Part shown: positions 17,298-27,155 of the stretch, in pieces | Layout: each line of letters begins with the position of its first letter | Position numbering within the stretch: position 1 is the stretch's first letter | From: an uncultured Planktomarina sp. | GTDB lineage: Bacteria; Pseudomonadota; Alphaproteobacteria; Rhodobacterales; Rhodobacteraceae | Assembly: GCA_905182325.1 (NCBI GenBank) | Contig: CAJJBD010000029.1 | Location: forward strand, 22,645-86,644 | Reading direction: 5' to 3' | DNA length: 64,000 bases | Notes under the pieces: generated by a model | Database searches by the model: none | The model's input: the letters and a program-made list of their open reading frames with translations, nothing else | Told to the model about the DNA's origin: nothing | Program-made: the position numbers and the translations under genes

Positions 17298-18682
17298 TTT
17301 AAAGCCTCCTCCCAACGCGCAATTTGCAATCGAACTTGCTCAGGTGCCGTACCACCATAAGACATTCGTGAAGCCACAGAATTTTCTACACTTAGTACGT
17401 CATAAACTTCACTTCTAATGCCAGAATGGACAGATTGCATTTGCTTTAATGTCAAACCTGGTAAATCACAGTCTTGTACTTCAGCCAATGCAACTAGGCG
17501 TCCCGTAACCTCATGTGCTTCCCTAAAGGGCATATCAAGTACCCTCACCAACCAGTCCGCTAAATCAGTAGCAGTCGAGAAGCCTGACGCCGCGGCTATC
17601 TGCAGGTTGTCGCAGTTCGCCACCATATCACTCACCATGCCTACCATAGCAGCTATCGCCAGAATTAGATTATCAGCAGCATCAAAGACCTGCTCTTTAT
17701 CTTCCTGCATATCTTTTGAATATGTCAACGGAAGGCCCTTCATTACCATCATGAGGGCCACATTTGCTCCAAATATACGACCTATTTTGGCACGTATCAG
17801 TTCAGCGGCATCTGGATTTTTCTTTTGCGGCATTATGGAAGAGCCAGTTGAAAATTTATCTGAAAGGGTAACAAATCGAAACTGAGCAGAGGACCAAATC
17901 ACCAACTCTTCGGCAAAGCGACTTAAGTGCATTGCGCAAATGCTGGCACAGCTAAGAAACTCAAGTGCAAAATCACGATCAGACACACTATCTAATGAAT
18001 TCGCAGTAGGACAGTCAAAGCCCAACTCTTTCGCTGTCATGTCGCGGTCTATCGGAAAAGATGTACCAGCAAGGGCTGCGGCACCTAAAGGACTTTCATT
18101 CATTCGCCGTCTTGCATCTTCGAAACGAGATTTGTCTCTTGCTAACATTTCGACGTACGCCATCATATGATGGCCCCATGTCACAGGCTGGGCAGTTTGC
18201 AGATGTGTAAAGCCAGGCATAATCCACTCAGTGCCTAACTTAGCTTGACGCAAAAATGCTGACATAAGTGCTTCAATACCTGAAATAGCAGCATCTGTTT
18301 GATCCCGTACCCACAAACGAAAATCAGTTGCAACTTGGTCATTACGGCTCCGACCGGTATGTAAACGTCCAGAAGCATCACCAATTAACTCCGCCAAGCG
18401 AGCTTCAACGTTCATGTGGATATCTTCAAACTCCACTCTAAATGGAAATTTTTTATCCTTAATTTCTGATAAGATGGTAAGAAGCCCTTCACGAATGGCT
18501 ACACAGTCGCTATCTGATATAATACCGACGGCGCCCAACATGGCGGCGTGCGCACGGCTGCCCTGAATATCTTGTGCTGCCATACGCTGATCAAACGCAA
18601 TCGAAGCATTAATAGCTTCCATAATTGCGTCTGGTCCATCAGCGAAGCGTCCGCCCCACATTTTATTTTGGGATCTAGTCAT
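17294..18682 (-). CDS. argH: Argininosuccinate lyase
   Basis: Last enzyme of arginine synthesis, splitting argininosuccinate to arginine and fumarate. The 462-residue protein has [54 protein letters not shown] and the superfamily signature [15 protein letters not shown]. It is convergent with nothing at its end: its stop overlaps lptM by four bases, and its start faces the divergent thioredoxin-like gene 24 bases away, so both promoters share that short gap or lie in the neighbouring genes. Ordinary in all respects. Confidence 0.97.
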   Translation of the reverse strand: MTRSQNKMWGGRFADGPDAIMEAINASIAFDQRMAAQDIQGSRAHAAMLGAVGIISDSDCVAIREGLLTILSEIKDKKFPFRVEFEDIHMNVEARLAELIGDASGRLHTGRSRNDQVATDFRLWVRDQTDAAISGIEALMSAFLRQAKLGTEWIMPGFTHLQTAQPVTWGHHMMAYVEMLARDKSRFEDARRRMNESPLGAAALAGTSFPIDRDMTAKELGFDCPTANSLDSVSDRDFALEFLSCASICAMHLSRFAEELVIWSSAQFRFVTLSDKFSTGSSIMPQKKNPDAAELIRAKIGRIFGANVALMMVMKGLPLTYSKDMQEDKEQVFDAADNLILAIAAMVGMVSDMVANCDNLQIAAASGFSTATDLADWLVRVLDMPFREAHEVTGRLVALAEVQDCDLPGLTLKQMQSVHSGIRSEVYDVLSVENSVASRMSYGGTAPEQVRLQIARWEEALK

Positions 18683-18706
18683 AGTTGAAACCTTTAGGAG
18701 TGTGTA

Positions 18707-19252
18707 ATGCGCCTCATACTTATTGCTGCTCTTTATACGGCCATTGCCTCCACTGCAAATGCAGACATGGCAAAACTTGAGTCATTAAAAGTTGACGATA
18801 TGAGAAAACTTCAGTTCCACAAAGTCAGCAAACTAATTCCGAAAAGTCAATTCATCAAAGCAGACGGTGTCTCAGCTACATTATCAGAGCTACACGGAAA
18901 GGTTGTTTTATTGAATTTTTGGGCAACCTGGTGCGCACCATGCCGAAAAGAAATGCCCCAGCTTTCTGAACTACAGCGTTTGTTGAGTGGAGACGATTTC
19001 GAAGTATTGACTATAGCCACTGGACGTAATGATCCAGTTAAAATGGAATTATTTTTTGATGAAATTGGGATTAAAAACCTACCCCTTCATCGTGACCCGC
19101 AACAATTACTTGCACGCAATCTGGGGGTTTTGGGGCTACCAGCTAGCATCATACTTGATAGAGATGGACGTGAGGTTGCACGGATGCTTGGCGATGCTAA
19201 TTGGAGTAGCGAAAATGCAATTGCAATTTTAAAGACCATTATTTCAAATTAG
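18707..19252 (+). CDS. TlpA-like thiol-disulfide oxidoreductase
   Basis: Periplasmic thioredoxin-fold protein of the TlpA/ResA group, 181 residues. A signal peptide (residues 1-19, cleavage after STANA) precedes a helical linker and an AhpC/TSA-type thioredoxin domain with [15 protein letters not shown]; active-site cysteines are Cys76 and Cys79. The cis-proline region is [13 protein letters not shown]. Such proteins reduce periplasmic disulfides, often for cytochrome c maturation. In alphaproteobacteria a TlpA gene divergent from argH is common. Its 3' end overlaps the convergent tag gene by 14 bases. Confidence 0.9.
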   Translation: MRLILIAALYTAIASTANADMAKLESLKVDDMRKLQFHKVSKLIPKSQFIKADGVSATLSELHGKVVLLNFWATWCAPCRKEMPQLSELQRLLSGDDFEVLTIATGRNDPVKMELFFDEIGIKNLPLHRDPQQLLARNLGVLGLPASIILDRDGREVARMLGDANWSSENAIAILKTIISN

Positions 19253-19832
19253 TTCTTTCTAAGTTTTTAGCCATGCCAGATATTTTTTGGTGACGAAAGC
19301 AATTCAAGGTATGATTATTAAATAGCCCACATGCTTCCATCCAAGCATAAACTATTGTTGGACCACAAAATTTAAACCCGTATTTTTTCAAGTCCTTTGA
19401 GATTTTAGAACTAAGGGGTGATTGTGTGGGCACTTGGGCGTGGCCTGCATAGCCACCATTAATTGGTACCCCACCTACATAGCCCCATATCCTGTCGCTG
19501 AATGACATATCTGACTCAAGCCGTAGGTAGGCCTGTGCATTCCCAATAGTAGACTCAATTTTACCCCGATGGCGTATAATATCCGAGTTCTGTAATAACG
19601 TATTTACCTCTTCTGATCCCCATTGCGCTATAATTTGAGGATCAAATCCAGCAAAAGCTAACCGAAAGGCATCTCGTTTTTTTAAAATTGTAATCCAACT
19701 TAGGCCCGCCTGAAAACCATCTAACATCAATTTCTCCCATAGAGCTCGACTATCATACTCAGGTATTCCCCATTCTTTATCGTGGTAGTCTAAATATATT
19801 TGATCTGACCCAACCCAACCGCAGCGTTTCAT
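19239..19832 (-). CDS. tag: DNA-3-methyladenine glycosylase I
   Basis: Base-excision repair glycosylase removing 3-methyladenine from DNA. The 197-residue protein has the Tag pattern: MKRCGWVGSDQIYLDYHDKE with the N-terminal zinc cysteine, LMLDGFQAGLSWITILKKR, LKKYGFKFCGPTIVYAWMEA and a C-terminal CFRH (zinc ligands). It is monocistronic, read toward the thioredoxin-like gene and overlapping its end. About 275 bases of non-coding sequence lie before it and phaA. Confidence 0.93.
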   Translation of the reverse strand: MKRCGWVGSDQIYLDYHDKEWGIPEYDSRALWEKLMLDGFQAGLSWITILKKRDAFRLAFAGFDPQIIAQWGSEEVNTLLQNSDIIRHRGKIESTIGNAQAYLRLESDMSFSDRIWGYVGGVPINGGYAGHAQVPTQSPLSSKISKDLKKYGFKFCGPTIVYAWMEACGLFNNHTLNCFRHQKISGMAKNLERTNLK

Positions 19833-19966
19833 TTTAGTTTCCTACTTTTTCACTTTAGAAATATCTTCTGCAGAATAACCGTTGCAGTCCAAGTCATACC
19901 TTAATCCCAACATAAATTTATCTTTATCTCATTAATTTTAATTACAGAAATCAATTAAATACCATT

Positions 19967-19990
19967 TTCTGAGAAGTAAATTTCTCAGAA
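19967..19990. promoter_or_regulatory. Perfect 9-bp inverted repeat upstream of phaA
   Basis: TTCTGAGAA, six bases, TTCTCAGAA: perfect 9-bp arms, with CCATT outside on the left and TGG on the right extending partial symmetry. It sits about 120 bases before phaA and 135 before tag in the divergent gap. There is no T-run after it, so an operator or hairpin is more likely than a terminator. The rest of the gap is AT-rich with no gene. Confidence 0.4.
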
Positions 19991-20109
19991 TGGCTTGCGC
20001 ATTCGCATTATCATTTATATTTCTCATATTAAGCTTAGATAGGAAACTTGCCTGATCAATTAGAATAAGTCCTCACGCAAAAGATAAATAATACCAAAGG
20101 AGAATTTTG

Positions 20110-21288
20110 ATGACCAATATCATTATTGCATCAGCAGCACGCACAGCTGTTGGAAGTTTCGGTGGGGCATTTGCAAATACTCCAGCACATGATCTTGGCA
20201 GTGCGGTCTTGAAGGCGGTCGTAGTACGCGGCAAAATAGACAAATCCGAAGTTGATGAAACAATATTAGGCCAAGTATTAACAGCAGGCCAAGGCCAAAA
20301 TCCAGCGAGGCAAGCCCATATAAATGCTGGCCTTTCCGTTAAGGCAGCTGCGTGGAGTATAAATCAGGTCTGTGGTTCAGGACTTCGTGCCGTAGCCCTA
20401 GGCGCCCAGCATATTCAACTGGGAGATGCAAATATCGTGGTGGCTGGTGGTCAGGAAAATATGACGCTATCTCCCCATGTTTCGCATCTGCGCAGCGGCA
20501 CAAAAATGGGTGATGTTAAATATATCGACAGCATGATCCGCGACGGACTTTGGGATGCATTCAATGACTATCACATGGGTCAAACGGCTGAGAACGTGGC
20601 TGAAAAATGGCAAATCAGCCGTGAGGAGCAAGATGAGTTTGCTTTAGAAAGCCAACACAAAGCAGAAGCTGCACAAAAGGCTGGAAAGTTTTTTGAAGAA
20701 ATAATCGCCTTTTCAATAAAATCTCGAAAAGGCGATACGATCGTCGAAGCAGATGAATATCTTCGGCACAGTGCCACAATTGAAGCAATGCAAAAGATGA
20801 GGCCTGCATTTTTGCGTGTAGGTGGGTCTGTTACTGCCGCTAATGCATCAGGCTTAAACGATGGAGCGGCAGCAGTATTGCTTATGACGGCAGCTTCTGC
20901 TGAAAAACGTGGGATTGAGCCACTGGCTAGAATAGCTAGCTATGCAACAGCTGGGCTCGACCCCTCAATAATGGGTGCTGGACCAATTTATGCAAGCAAG
21001 AAGGCACTAGATAAAGCTGGTTGGTCAGTTAGCGACTTGGATTTAGTAGAGGCAAATGAAGCTTTTGCCGCGCAAGCCTGTGCGGTAAATAAAGATATGG
21101 GCTGGGATCCTGCAATAGTTAATGTCAATGGCGGTGCGATCGCAATTGGGCACCCAATTGGCGCCTCTGGCTGTCGAATTTTGAATACATTGCTATTTGA
21201 GATGAAGAGGCGTGATGCCAAACGCGGTCTCGCCACTTTATGTATTGGTGGCGGAATGGGTGTCGCTATGTGCGTTGAACGCCCCTAG
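20110..21288 (+). CDS. phaA: Acetyl-CoA C-acetyltransferase (beta-ketothiolase)
   Basis: Thiolase condensing two acetyl-CoA to acetoacetyl-CoA, the first step of polyhydroxybutyrate synthesis and of the ethylmalonyl-CoA pathway. The 392-residue protein has the acyl-accepting Cys88 in [43 protein letters not shown], the GHPIGASG histidine, and the second active cysteine in [10 protein letters not shown]. An AGGAG ribosome site precedes the ATG; a TTG one codon earlier is not needed. phaB follows after 140 bases. phaC is not in the window. Confidence 0.96.
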   Translation: MTNIIIASAARTAVGSFGGAFANTPAHDLGSAVLKAVVVRGKIDKSEVDETILGQVLTAGQGQNPARQAHINAGLSVKAAAWSINQVCGSGLRAVALGAQHIQLGDANIVVAGGQENMTLSPHVSHLRSGTKMGDVKYIDSMIRDGLWDAFNDYHMGQTAENVAEKWQISREEQDEFALESQHKAEAAQKAGKFFEEIIAFSIKSRKGDTIVEADEYLRHSATIEAMQKMRPAFLRVGGSVTAANASGLNDGAAAVLLMTAASAEKRGIEPLARIASYATAGLDPSIMGAGPIYASKKALDKAGWSVSDLDLVEANEAFAAQACAVNKDMGWDPAIVNVNGGAIAIGHPIGASGCRILNTLLFEMKRRDAKRGLATLCIGGGMGVAMCVERP

Positions 21289-21428
21289 ATAAATTAATCT
21301 CTAACAAAATACTGGAATTAACAGGTAAATTAACAGTACAGTTTGATATTCTTTACGAAATATAGTTGCTTATAATTATCCTTTAATGTAATTACGTTTC
21401 GTAGAAAGTAATTTAGTAGGAGTGGATT

Positions 21429-22151
21429 ATGTCTCGTATTGCCTTAGTAACTGGCGGATCCCGAGGCATCGGCGCAGCGATATCCAAAGCACTTAAAGCC
21501 GGTGGCTACACTGTTGCGGCAACGTTCTCCAGCAATGACCAAAAAGCAGAGGAATTTACTGAAGAGACTGGTATTAAAACCTACAGGTGGGATGTGGCTG
21601 ACTACGATGCTTGCGCTTCAGGAATTTCTAAAATTGAATCTGACCTCGGCTTCATTGATGTACTAGTCAATAATGCCGGTATCACCCGCGATGCTCCATT
21701 TCATAAAATGACGCGCGATCAGTGGACTGATGTGATGAGAACTAACCTCGACGGCGTATTCAACATGACACATCCTATATGGCCTGGCATGCGCAATCGA
21801 AAATTTGGGCGGATTATAAATATTTCGTCGATTAATGGTCAGAAAGGTCAGTTTGCCCAAACTAATTATTCCGCAGCTAAAGCCGGCGACATCGGATTTA
21901 CAAAAGCGTTAGCCCAAGAAGGCGCACGGGCAGGAATAACTGTGAACGCAATCTGTCCAGGTTACATTGCAACCGAAATGGTTATGGCAGTACCTGAAAA
22001 AATAAGGGACAGCATCGTTGCTCAAATTCCAGTAGGTCGCCTCGGACAAGCGAGCGAAATAGCCCGCTGCGTTATGTTTCTAGCCTCTGATGAAGCAAGT
22101 TTCATAACTGGGACAACGCTTACTGCAAATGGAGGCCAGTATATGGTGTAA
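21429..22151 (+). CDS. phaB: Acetoacetyl-CoA reductase
   Basis: NADPH-dependent short-chain dehydrogenase reducing acetoacetyl-CoA to (R)-3-hydroxybutyryl-CoA. The 240-residue protein has VTGGSRGIGAAISKAL, NNAGITRDAPFHKM, ISSINGQKGQFAQTNYSAAK with the catalytic Ser, Tyr and Lys, ICPGYIATEMV and ITGTTLTANGGQYMV. GQKGQFAQ and the short length separate PhaB from FabG. A TAGGAG ribosome site is present. It forms a pair with phaA and is followed by a likely terminator. Confidence 0.95.
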   Translation: MSRIALVTGGSRGIGAAISKALKAGGYTVAATFSSNDQKAEEFTEETGIKTYRWDVADYDACASGISKIESDLGFIDVLVNNAGITRDAPFHKMTRDQWTDVMRTNLDGVFNMTHPIWPGMRNRKFGRIINISSINGQKGQFAQTNYSAAKAGDIGFTKALAQEGARAGITVNAICPGYIATEMVMAVPEKIRDSIVAQIPVGRLGQASEIARCVMFLASDEASFITGTTLTANGGQYMV

Positions 22152-22157
22152 CCAGTT

Positions 22158-22201
22158 CGCTGTATCCGTACATAGTGCGAAACGAAATGTAGCGTTTTTT
22201 T
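22158..22201 (+). terminator. Probable terminator after phaB
   Basis: CGCTGTAT pairs with ATGTAGCG (eight pairs, two of them G-U) around a 21-base loop, followed by seven T. It begins six bases after the phaB stop codon. Confidence 0.5.
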
Positions 22202-22224
22202 AGCCAACTAGTCCAGTTATACCC

Positions 22225-22392
22225 TCAAGCCTCAGATAATCTAAAAATTTCTTCTTTTAAAAATAATTTTTCTTTTTTCATTTTTGTAACTTCTAAATGA
22301 TTTGCATAAGGAAGCTTTTGGGCCGTCTCCACTGCTTGATCAAGGCTAACGTGCTTTCGTTGCAACGCAGCGATTCTGGAATTAATGTTCAT
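22225..22392 (-). CDS. DUF465 (YdcH-like) small protein
   Basis: A 55-residue helical protein of the DUF465/YdcH family, function unknown. It begins MNINSRIAALQRKHVSLDQA and has the family's basic second helix KMKKEKLFLKEEIFRL. A strong ribosome site, GAGGAGGAAC, precedes the ATG, which supports translation although the gene is short enough to be missed by automated calling. It lies alone between phaB and the methyltransferase gene. The family usually contains a helical hairpin and is soluble. Confidence 0.8.
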   Translation of the reverse strand: MNINSRIAALQRKHVSLDQAVETAQKLPYANHLEVTKMKKEKLFLKEEIFRLSEA

Positions 22393-22509
22393 AGTTCCTC
22401 CTCTCGATTTGCGCTATACTTAACTTAAACACAAAAGCTGTAGTATGTCACGACAAGGATTCAACAAGATGTGGTATTACAATAATTTGAGCAAAAAATT
22501 GCCCAGTTC

Positions 22510-23259
22510 TCAGGAATTCCATGCAAATTGTCCACCATCACGCAATATGGAGGAAATTTCTGGTCTATAATCAGATTGATTTTTTTTATTTTTTGTATTT
22601 GGGTGCAAACTTTTTGTTGGCAACAGTTGAAAGTCTGCTCGACCAAATTTACGCGCCCTAACCAATACCAAATGTGCTGGACGCTCATCACGTGGAGCTA
22701 AGGGCTGAACCGAGATGGAACCGAGCCGCCCCTTAAGTCCAGCCAGTACATCAGGCAAGCGCTCAACTCGTTGTATGAGAGTAAGATAACCTTTTGGTCT
22801 CAGGCGCTTGGCAGCTGTTTCGCACCAGTGTGAAAGTGGTACTTGCTCCGTCCTCCCAGATGCTCGTCCAAACTCCGGAGAGGCCGATGAAGATTCTGCC
22901 TCAAAATACGGTGGGTTCATAATGACCTGGTGGAATTGTAAATTATAAAATGGAGTTGGCTGAGACGATACATTACCTACTTCAACGTCAAATGTGAAAT
23001 TATTTTGAGAAGCATTTTCTCGAGCAAGCTCGGCATATCCTGAAATAATTTCCACTCCAAACAACTTCAATTCAGGGATCCGAACTGCTAAACATAAGCT
23101 TGCGACCCCAACTCCACATCCCAACTCTAGAATGTGGTCACCGGGTTGAGCAGGACAGGCTGCAGCCAACAATACTGGATCTATACCAGCACGATATCCA
23201 ACTTTCGGCTGGTTAAGTAGCAATTTACCACCCAAAAAACCATCTTGTGTTATATCCAA
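22510..23259 (-). CDS. tRNA1(Val) (adenine(37)-N6)-methyltransferase-like protein
   Basis: SAM-dependent methyltransferase of the TrmN6/YfiC type, 249 residues. It has the family start DGFLGGKLLLNQPKVGYRAG, the SAM-binding ILELGCGVGVASLCLA (near residue 43), VEIISGYAELARENA, and the N6-adenine motif NPPY (VIMNPPYFE). The TTG start, preceded by GGGAAG, overlaps the end of the DUF2007 gene by ten bases, so the two are coupled. The likely target is A37 of tRNA-Val, by family. The C-terminus is lysine- and asparagine-rich. Confidence 0.85.
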   Translation of the reverse strand: MDITQDGFLGGKLLLNQPKVGYRAGIDPVLLAAACPAQPGDHILELGCGVGVASLCLAVRIPELKLFGVEIISGYAELARENASQNNFTFDVEVGNVSSQPTPFYNLQFHQVIMNPPYFEAESSSASPEFGRASGRTEQVPLSHWCETAAKRLRPKGYLTLIQRVERLPDVLAGLKGRLGSISVQPLAPRDERPAHLVLVRARKFGRADFQLLPTKSLHPNTKNKKNQSDYRPEISSILRDGGQFAWNS

Positions 23260-23474
23260 GGACTTCCCATATCTATGTTGTTATCTCGCAGCACAGAAGC
23301 CGCAATAAAGTGGTCACGATCTGCAACCATCAAACGCTGCGGCAATATGCCAATACTACCTTCCAAAATACTGCTATTTACGTCAAATTCGAAGCAGGCT
23401 ATATGTTTGCCTTGTAATAGAACTTTAGCAAATGCCATTACTGTTGGGTCGGTGGTGCGCAACAATTCTTTCAT
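23250..23474 (-). CDS. DUF2007 protein
   Basis: A 74-residue protein of family DUF2007 (putative signal-transducing/PII-like small fold): MKELLRTTDPTVMAFAKVLL, then IACFEFDVNSSILEGSIGIL and a terminal RLMVADRDHFIAASVLRDNN. It is the first gene of a two-gene unit with the TrmN6-like methyltransferase and diverges from the polyprenyl synthase gene 53 bases away. This divergent order is usual in alphaproteobacteria. Biochemical role unknown. Confidence 0.85.
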   Translation of the reverse strand: MKELLRTTDPTVMAFAKVLLQGKHIACFEFDVNSSILEGSIGILPQRLMVADRDHFIAASVLRDNNIDMGSPWI

Positions 23475-23527
23475 TCTTCAGGCATAGTGGGCGACGCTAG
23501 TGTTTGTCGAGACATTTGGAAAAATGT

Positions 23528-24526
23528 ATGACTTTAAGTGGTACTAGATCAATCCCTCCCAACCGGCTTGCACATCTGCTAGCCGAGGACCTTGAACAAG
23601 TTAATGAGCTGATCCAGTCGTATATGAAATCAGACTACGCCCCCCGTATACCAGAGGTAACAACCCATTTAGTTGGCGCTGGGGGTAAAAGGCTTCGCCC
23701 AATGCTGACTCTTGCTGCGGCACGCATGTGCGGCTACTCAGGCCCCTTTCACATTCATCTCGCAGCGACTGTTGAGTTTATTCATACGGCCACACTGTTG
23801 CATGATGACGTCGTAGATGAGAGCACCCGAAGGCGCGGCAGGCCTACCGCAAACTTGCTTTGGGACAACCAGTCGAGTGTTTTAGTTGGAGATTATTTGT
23901 TTTCACGCGCTTTTCAACTTATGGTTGAGACCAAAAATTTGCGTATCCTAGACATTCTTGCCAATGCCTCAGCCACAATCGCTGAAGGGGAAATACTACA
24001 ACTCACAGCCTCAAAAGATATAACCACGACTGAAGAAATTTATTTTAAAGTAATTCGAGGAAAAACTGCAGCCCTTTTTGCAGCGGCAATGGAAGTTGGT
24101 GCGGTCATAGCTGAACAAGATGTAAAAATTGTTCAAGCCTTGCGTGACTATGGTGACGCTCTTGGCATATCGTTTCAAATTGTTGACGATTTATTAGATT
24201 ATCTCGGTACAGACGCGATTGGTAAAAATATTGGTGATGATTTTCGTGAACAGAAACTAACCCTACCAGTCATAAAAGCTATAGCGTCTGCAAGTCAAAA
24301 AGAACAAACTTTTTGGACAAAATGTATTGTAAAAGGTGAACAAGCCAATAATGATTTTGAAAATGCATTAGCCATAATGACTAAACATAAGTCTTTAGAA
24401 CTAACCCGCCTGCAAGCTTTAGCCTTTTCAAAAAAAGCCAAACTGGCACTTAACGCCGTTCCAGATAGCAATCTTAAGGAAATATTAATCGACTTAGCTG
24501 ATTACGTTGTTGAGCGGATAAACTAA
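23528..24526 (+). CDS. ispB: Polyprenyl (octaprenyl/decaprenyl) diphosphate synthase
   Basis: Long-chain trans-prenyl synthase that makes the side chain of ubiquinone. The 332-residue protein has GAGGKRLRPMLTL, the first aspartate-rich motif LLHDDVVDE with the downstream RRGRPTAN, VIRGKTAALF, and the second motif FQIVDDLLDY. A TTG eight codons upstream is possible; the ATG has a GGAAAA sequence before it. The 3' end overlaps ispE by four bases, convergently. ubiA at 50 kb would use its product. Chain length cannot be told from sequence alone. Confidence 0.9.
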   Translation: MTLSGTRSIPPNRLAHLLAEDLEQVNELIQSYMKSDYAPRIPEVTTHLVGAGGKRLRPMLTLAAARMCGYSGPFHIHLAATVEFIHTATLLHDDVVDESTRRRGRPTANLLWDNQSSVLVGDYLFSRAFQLMVETKNLRILDILANASATIAEGEILQLTASKDITTTEEIYFKVIRGKTAALFAAAMEVGAVIAEQDVKIVQALRDYGDALGISFQIVDDLLDYLGTDAIGKNIGDDFREQKLTLPVIKAIASASQKEQTFWTKCIVKGEQANNDFENALAIMTKHKSLELTRLQALAFSKKAKLALNAVPDSNLKEILIDLADYVVERIN

Positions 24527-25356
24527 TATTGGCCTAGCATTGGTCCTGCAACAGTCCACCATTTTGGATTTTGTTTTGAAATCATTTTAGAGCATCGCTT
24601 TGCCTGATCCAAAGTCTCAAATAGAGCAAAACAGGTAGCACCAGATCCGGACATTCTAGCCAGAATCGGGTTGCATTGTTTTAGCTGCTTTAAAACAATA
24701 TTGATGACCGGTTGTATCAAGGTGGCTGGTTGCTCCAAATCATTACGGTGTTCATAAAACCAATTACGCCAACCTTTTTCATTTTTAGGAAAACTATTCA
24801 TAGAGGCATTATTTTTTTTAATCAGCTTTTTGAATATATCCTCAGTTTTGATGGCCACTCCTGGATTAACCAAGCAACAAAATAATTCAGGAAAATTCAA
24901 CACTGGTGAAATGACTTCTCCAACACCTTGCATTAATACTGGCTTGGAGTGCATGCAGACTGGCACATCTGCTCCCAATTGGAGTTGGCTTGAAACATTT
25001 GGGACAGGCAATTCCCAAACTTTAGCCATCGCCTTTAAGGTGGCAGCAGCATCCGCGCTCCCACCTCCAATACCAGCTGCAACGGGCATGCTTTTGTGAA
25101 GCGTGATTTTGCTAGTGCATCGAGAGGGAAACAAGCGAGTTGCGCGCAAAATTAAATTATTTTCGCAAACTGGTAGTTTCTTGGCTTGCGGACCAACTAT
25201 ATTTAATTCAGTTTTATTGGCTTTACTAAGCGTGATCCATTCACCACAGTCTAAAAATGTTACCAAACTCTCAATTTGGTGTAGTCCATCCTCGCGATGC
25301 TTAAGGATGTGTAAACATATATTTATCTTAGCAGGTGCGCAGTGCCTAATCGTCAT
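24523..25356 (-). CDS. ispE: 4-diphosphocytidyl-2-C-methyl-D-erythritol kinase
   Basis: GHMP-family kinase of the non-mevalonate isoprenoid pathway, phosphorylating CDP-methylerythritol. The 277-residue protein has APAKINICLHIL, the ATP motif MPVAAGIGGGSADAAATL (near residue 95), LGADVPVCM and the C-terminal MSGSGATCFALFE. It overlaps the upstream TPR gene by 11 bases and is probably co-expressed with it. The region around residues 185-210 is lysine- and asparagine-rich, in keeping with an AT-rich genome. Confidence 0.93.
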   Translation of the reverse strand: MTIRHCAPAKINICLHILKHREDGLHQIESLVTFLDCGEWITLSKANKTELNIVGPQAKKLPVCENNLILRATRLFPSRCTSKITLHKSMPVAAGIGGGSADAAATLKAMAKVWELPVPNVSSQLQLGADVPVCMHSKPVLMQGVGEVISPVLNFPELFCCLVNPGVAIKTEDIFKKLIKKNNASMNSFPKNEKGWRNWFYEHRNDLEQPATLIQPVINIVLKQLKQCNPILARMSGSGATCFALFETLDQAKRCSKMISKQNPKWWTVAGPMLGQY

Positions 25357-27058
25357 CAGCTACCTTTAATGGCAATCGATCTTCTTTAAGCAAAACAGCA
25401 TCAAGGCCAATATCTAATTTTTCCCGAACTCTGGAGGGATCAATGTCCCCTAGTTCAGTATCTTTTGTTATAAAACTTAGCGCCCGACGCCATTGGAACC
25501 GTGCCTCTATTTTTCGTCCAACCGCCCAATAGCTATCCCCCAAATGATCATTGACGATGGGATCAGTCGCCATTAATTCTGCTGCCCGCTCGAGCTGGGA
25601 AACTGCTTCATTATAATAGCCTAGTTTGTATTGAACCCATCCGAGGCTATCAATTATGTAGCCAGCCTTCGGCTGCGCAGCTACGGCGAGTTCAATCATG
25701 GAAAGCGCTTCTTCTAGCCGTTCTCCACGCTCAACGAGAGAATATCCCAAGTAGTTTAACACCTGAAATTGGTTTGGTGACAACTCAAGCGCATAATCAA
25801 AGTCACGCATAGCGGAGGCCCAATCACCAGCTCGTTCATGTGCAATAGCACGTACATAAAAATTGTACCAATGCTTGGCCTCTGGCGTTTTTATAATGTC
25901 AATTGCCACGTCATACGCTTTTATCGCATCATCGAATTGACCGTCTTGCCTTAATAGATTGCCCAATGCGTCATGCACACTGCGCACCGAAGAAAAGCTC
26001 TCAGATAATTGAGTCAATACTTCAATTGCAGTCTCTGTTTTCCCAATATACGCCAGCGCCTGTGCTCGACCTAATTCCGCTTTTACAAACGCGGGGTGAC
26101 TGCGCGGCACGGAATCATAGGAGGCTATGGCCAAATCATAGTTTTTTAGCTCTTCAAGCAGCTGCGCGGATAATAGTACAGCATTTATGTTTTGCGGCGC
26201 CAAATAGCTTGCAAGCCGAGTATATAGAAGTAATCCGTCTTGGCTTTCTCCATCTTGTAAGGCGAGAGCTAAAAATAAAAAAACCTCACCCACACCTTCA
26301 CTCGCGTTGGTAATAATATCAAAATCTATAGCTGCTCCGGCCTTAATTCTGGAAATCAATGCACGCACCTCCTCATCGTCAGTGTCATCATAAATTTTTG
26401 TCAAAAATGTAACAGCATCTTGCTGCCGCTCAAGTTGTACTAAAATTTGTGCATAAGCTTGGCGCCCCCGCGGAGACAAAATGACCGGCGCGGATCCTTT
26501 GACCTCTAGAATAATGCCAGCACTCTCAAAGTCACCAACCGAGGCGAGCGCCAGCGCCTTTTGGTAGATAGAAAAGCTTTGCATACCTTGCGATTTGGAT
26601 GCAGCATCAAATGCTTCCAGAGCATCGCTTACTTCTCCAAGGCCCATAAGAGCCCACCCCTTTAGTAGCCCGTCAACGGCAGGCCCAGCAACCCCATCAA
26701 CTGCCAATTGGTCGATTGCACCTTTGTAATTTCCAGTTTTAAAAGCATGTGTTATTTTTAGTGCTCTTATCAGCGTAGGGTTTTCTGAGTTATTGTTTAA
26801 GAGTTCAGTTAGAGCATGGGCTTTATTAACTTCACCAGCAGCAAGGAACGTAAACATGGCTTGATCAATTATGCTTTTATTTTCTGGGGACTGTTCAAGA
26901 GCCCGAGAAAAATAATCTGATGCAACTCCATAATTGTGGTTAACCGCCGCCTGGCGTGCGGCAAGATAGGGTCCAGAGGCATCCTGCGAATAGGCTGCTG
27001 TAGAAATAAAGCCAGCTAATATTGTCGACTTAACAAAAACCGCCAAACTACGAAACAC
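25346..27058 (-). CDS. Periplasmic/secreted tetratricopeptide repeat protein
   Basis: TPR protein of 570 residues from a GTG start. This start is chosen because GAGG lies 8 bases before it and the N-terminus then forms a clean signal peptide ending TAAYSQ; an ATG 63 bases upstream would add 21 polar residues ahead of it. At least eight TPR-like units follow (for example AAVNHNYGVASDYFSRALEQ, FDDAIKAYDVAIDI, WASAMRDFDYALELSPNQFQ, YYNEAVSQLERAAEL), densest in the C-terminal half. It is located before ispE, a usual alphaproteobacterial pairing. Probably a protein-protein scaffold in the envelope; partners unknown. Confidence 0.85.
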   Translation of the reverse strand: MFRSLAVFVKSTILAGFISTAAYSQDASGPYLAARQAAVNHNYGVASDYFSRALEQSPENKSIIDQAMFTFLAAGEVNKAHALTELLNNNSENPTLIRALKITHAFKTGNYKGAIDQLAVDGVAGPAVDGLLKGWALMGLGEVSDALEAFDAASKSQGMQSFSIYQKALALASVGDFESAGIILEVKGSAPVILSPRGRQAYAQILVQLERQQDAVTFLTKIYDDTDDEEVRALISRIKAGAAIDFDIITNASEGVGEVFLFLALALQDGESQDGLLLYTRLASYLAPQNINAVLLSAQLLEELKNYDLAIASYDSVPRSHPAFVKAELGRAQALAYIGKTETAIEVLTQLSESFSSVRSVHDALGNLLRQDGQFDDAIKAYDVAIDIIKTPEAKHWYNFYVRAIAHERAGDWASAMRDFDYALELSPNQFQVLNYLGYSLVERGERLEEALSMIELAVAAQPKAGYIIDSLGWVQYKLGYYNEAVSQLERAAELMATDPIVNDHLGDSYWAVGRKIEARFQWRRALSFITKDTELGDIDPSRVREKLDIGLDAVLLKEDRLPLKVADDD

Positions 27059-27155
27059 AAGCGCAACCTCTATTTTAAGTTTTAAATACGTTGAATTAGT
27101 TAATGATTTAAAATTATGCATAACTCAAATTCTCTCATTCAATAATAAAAACTTA

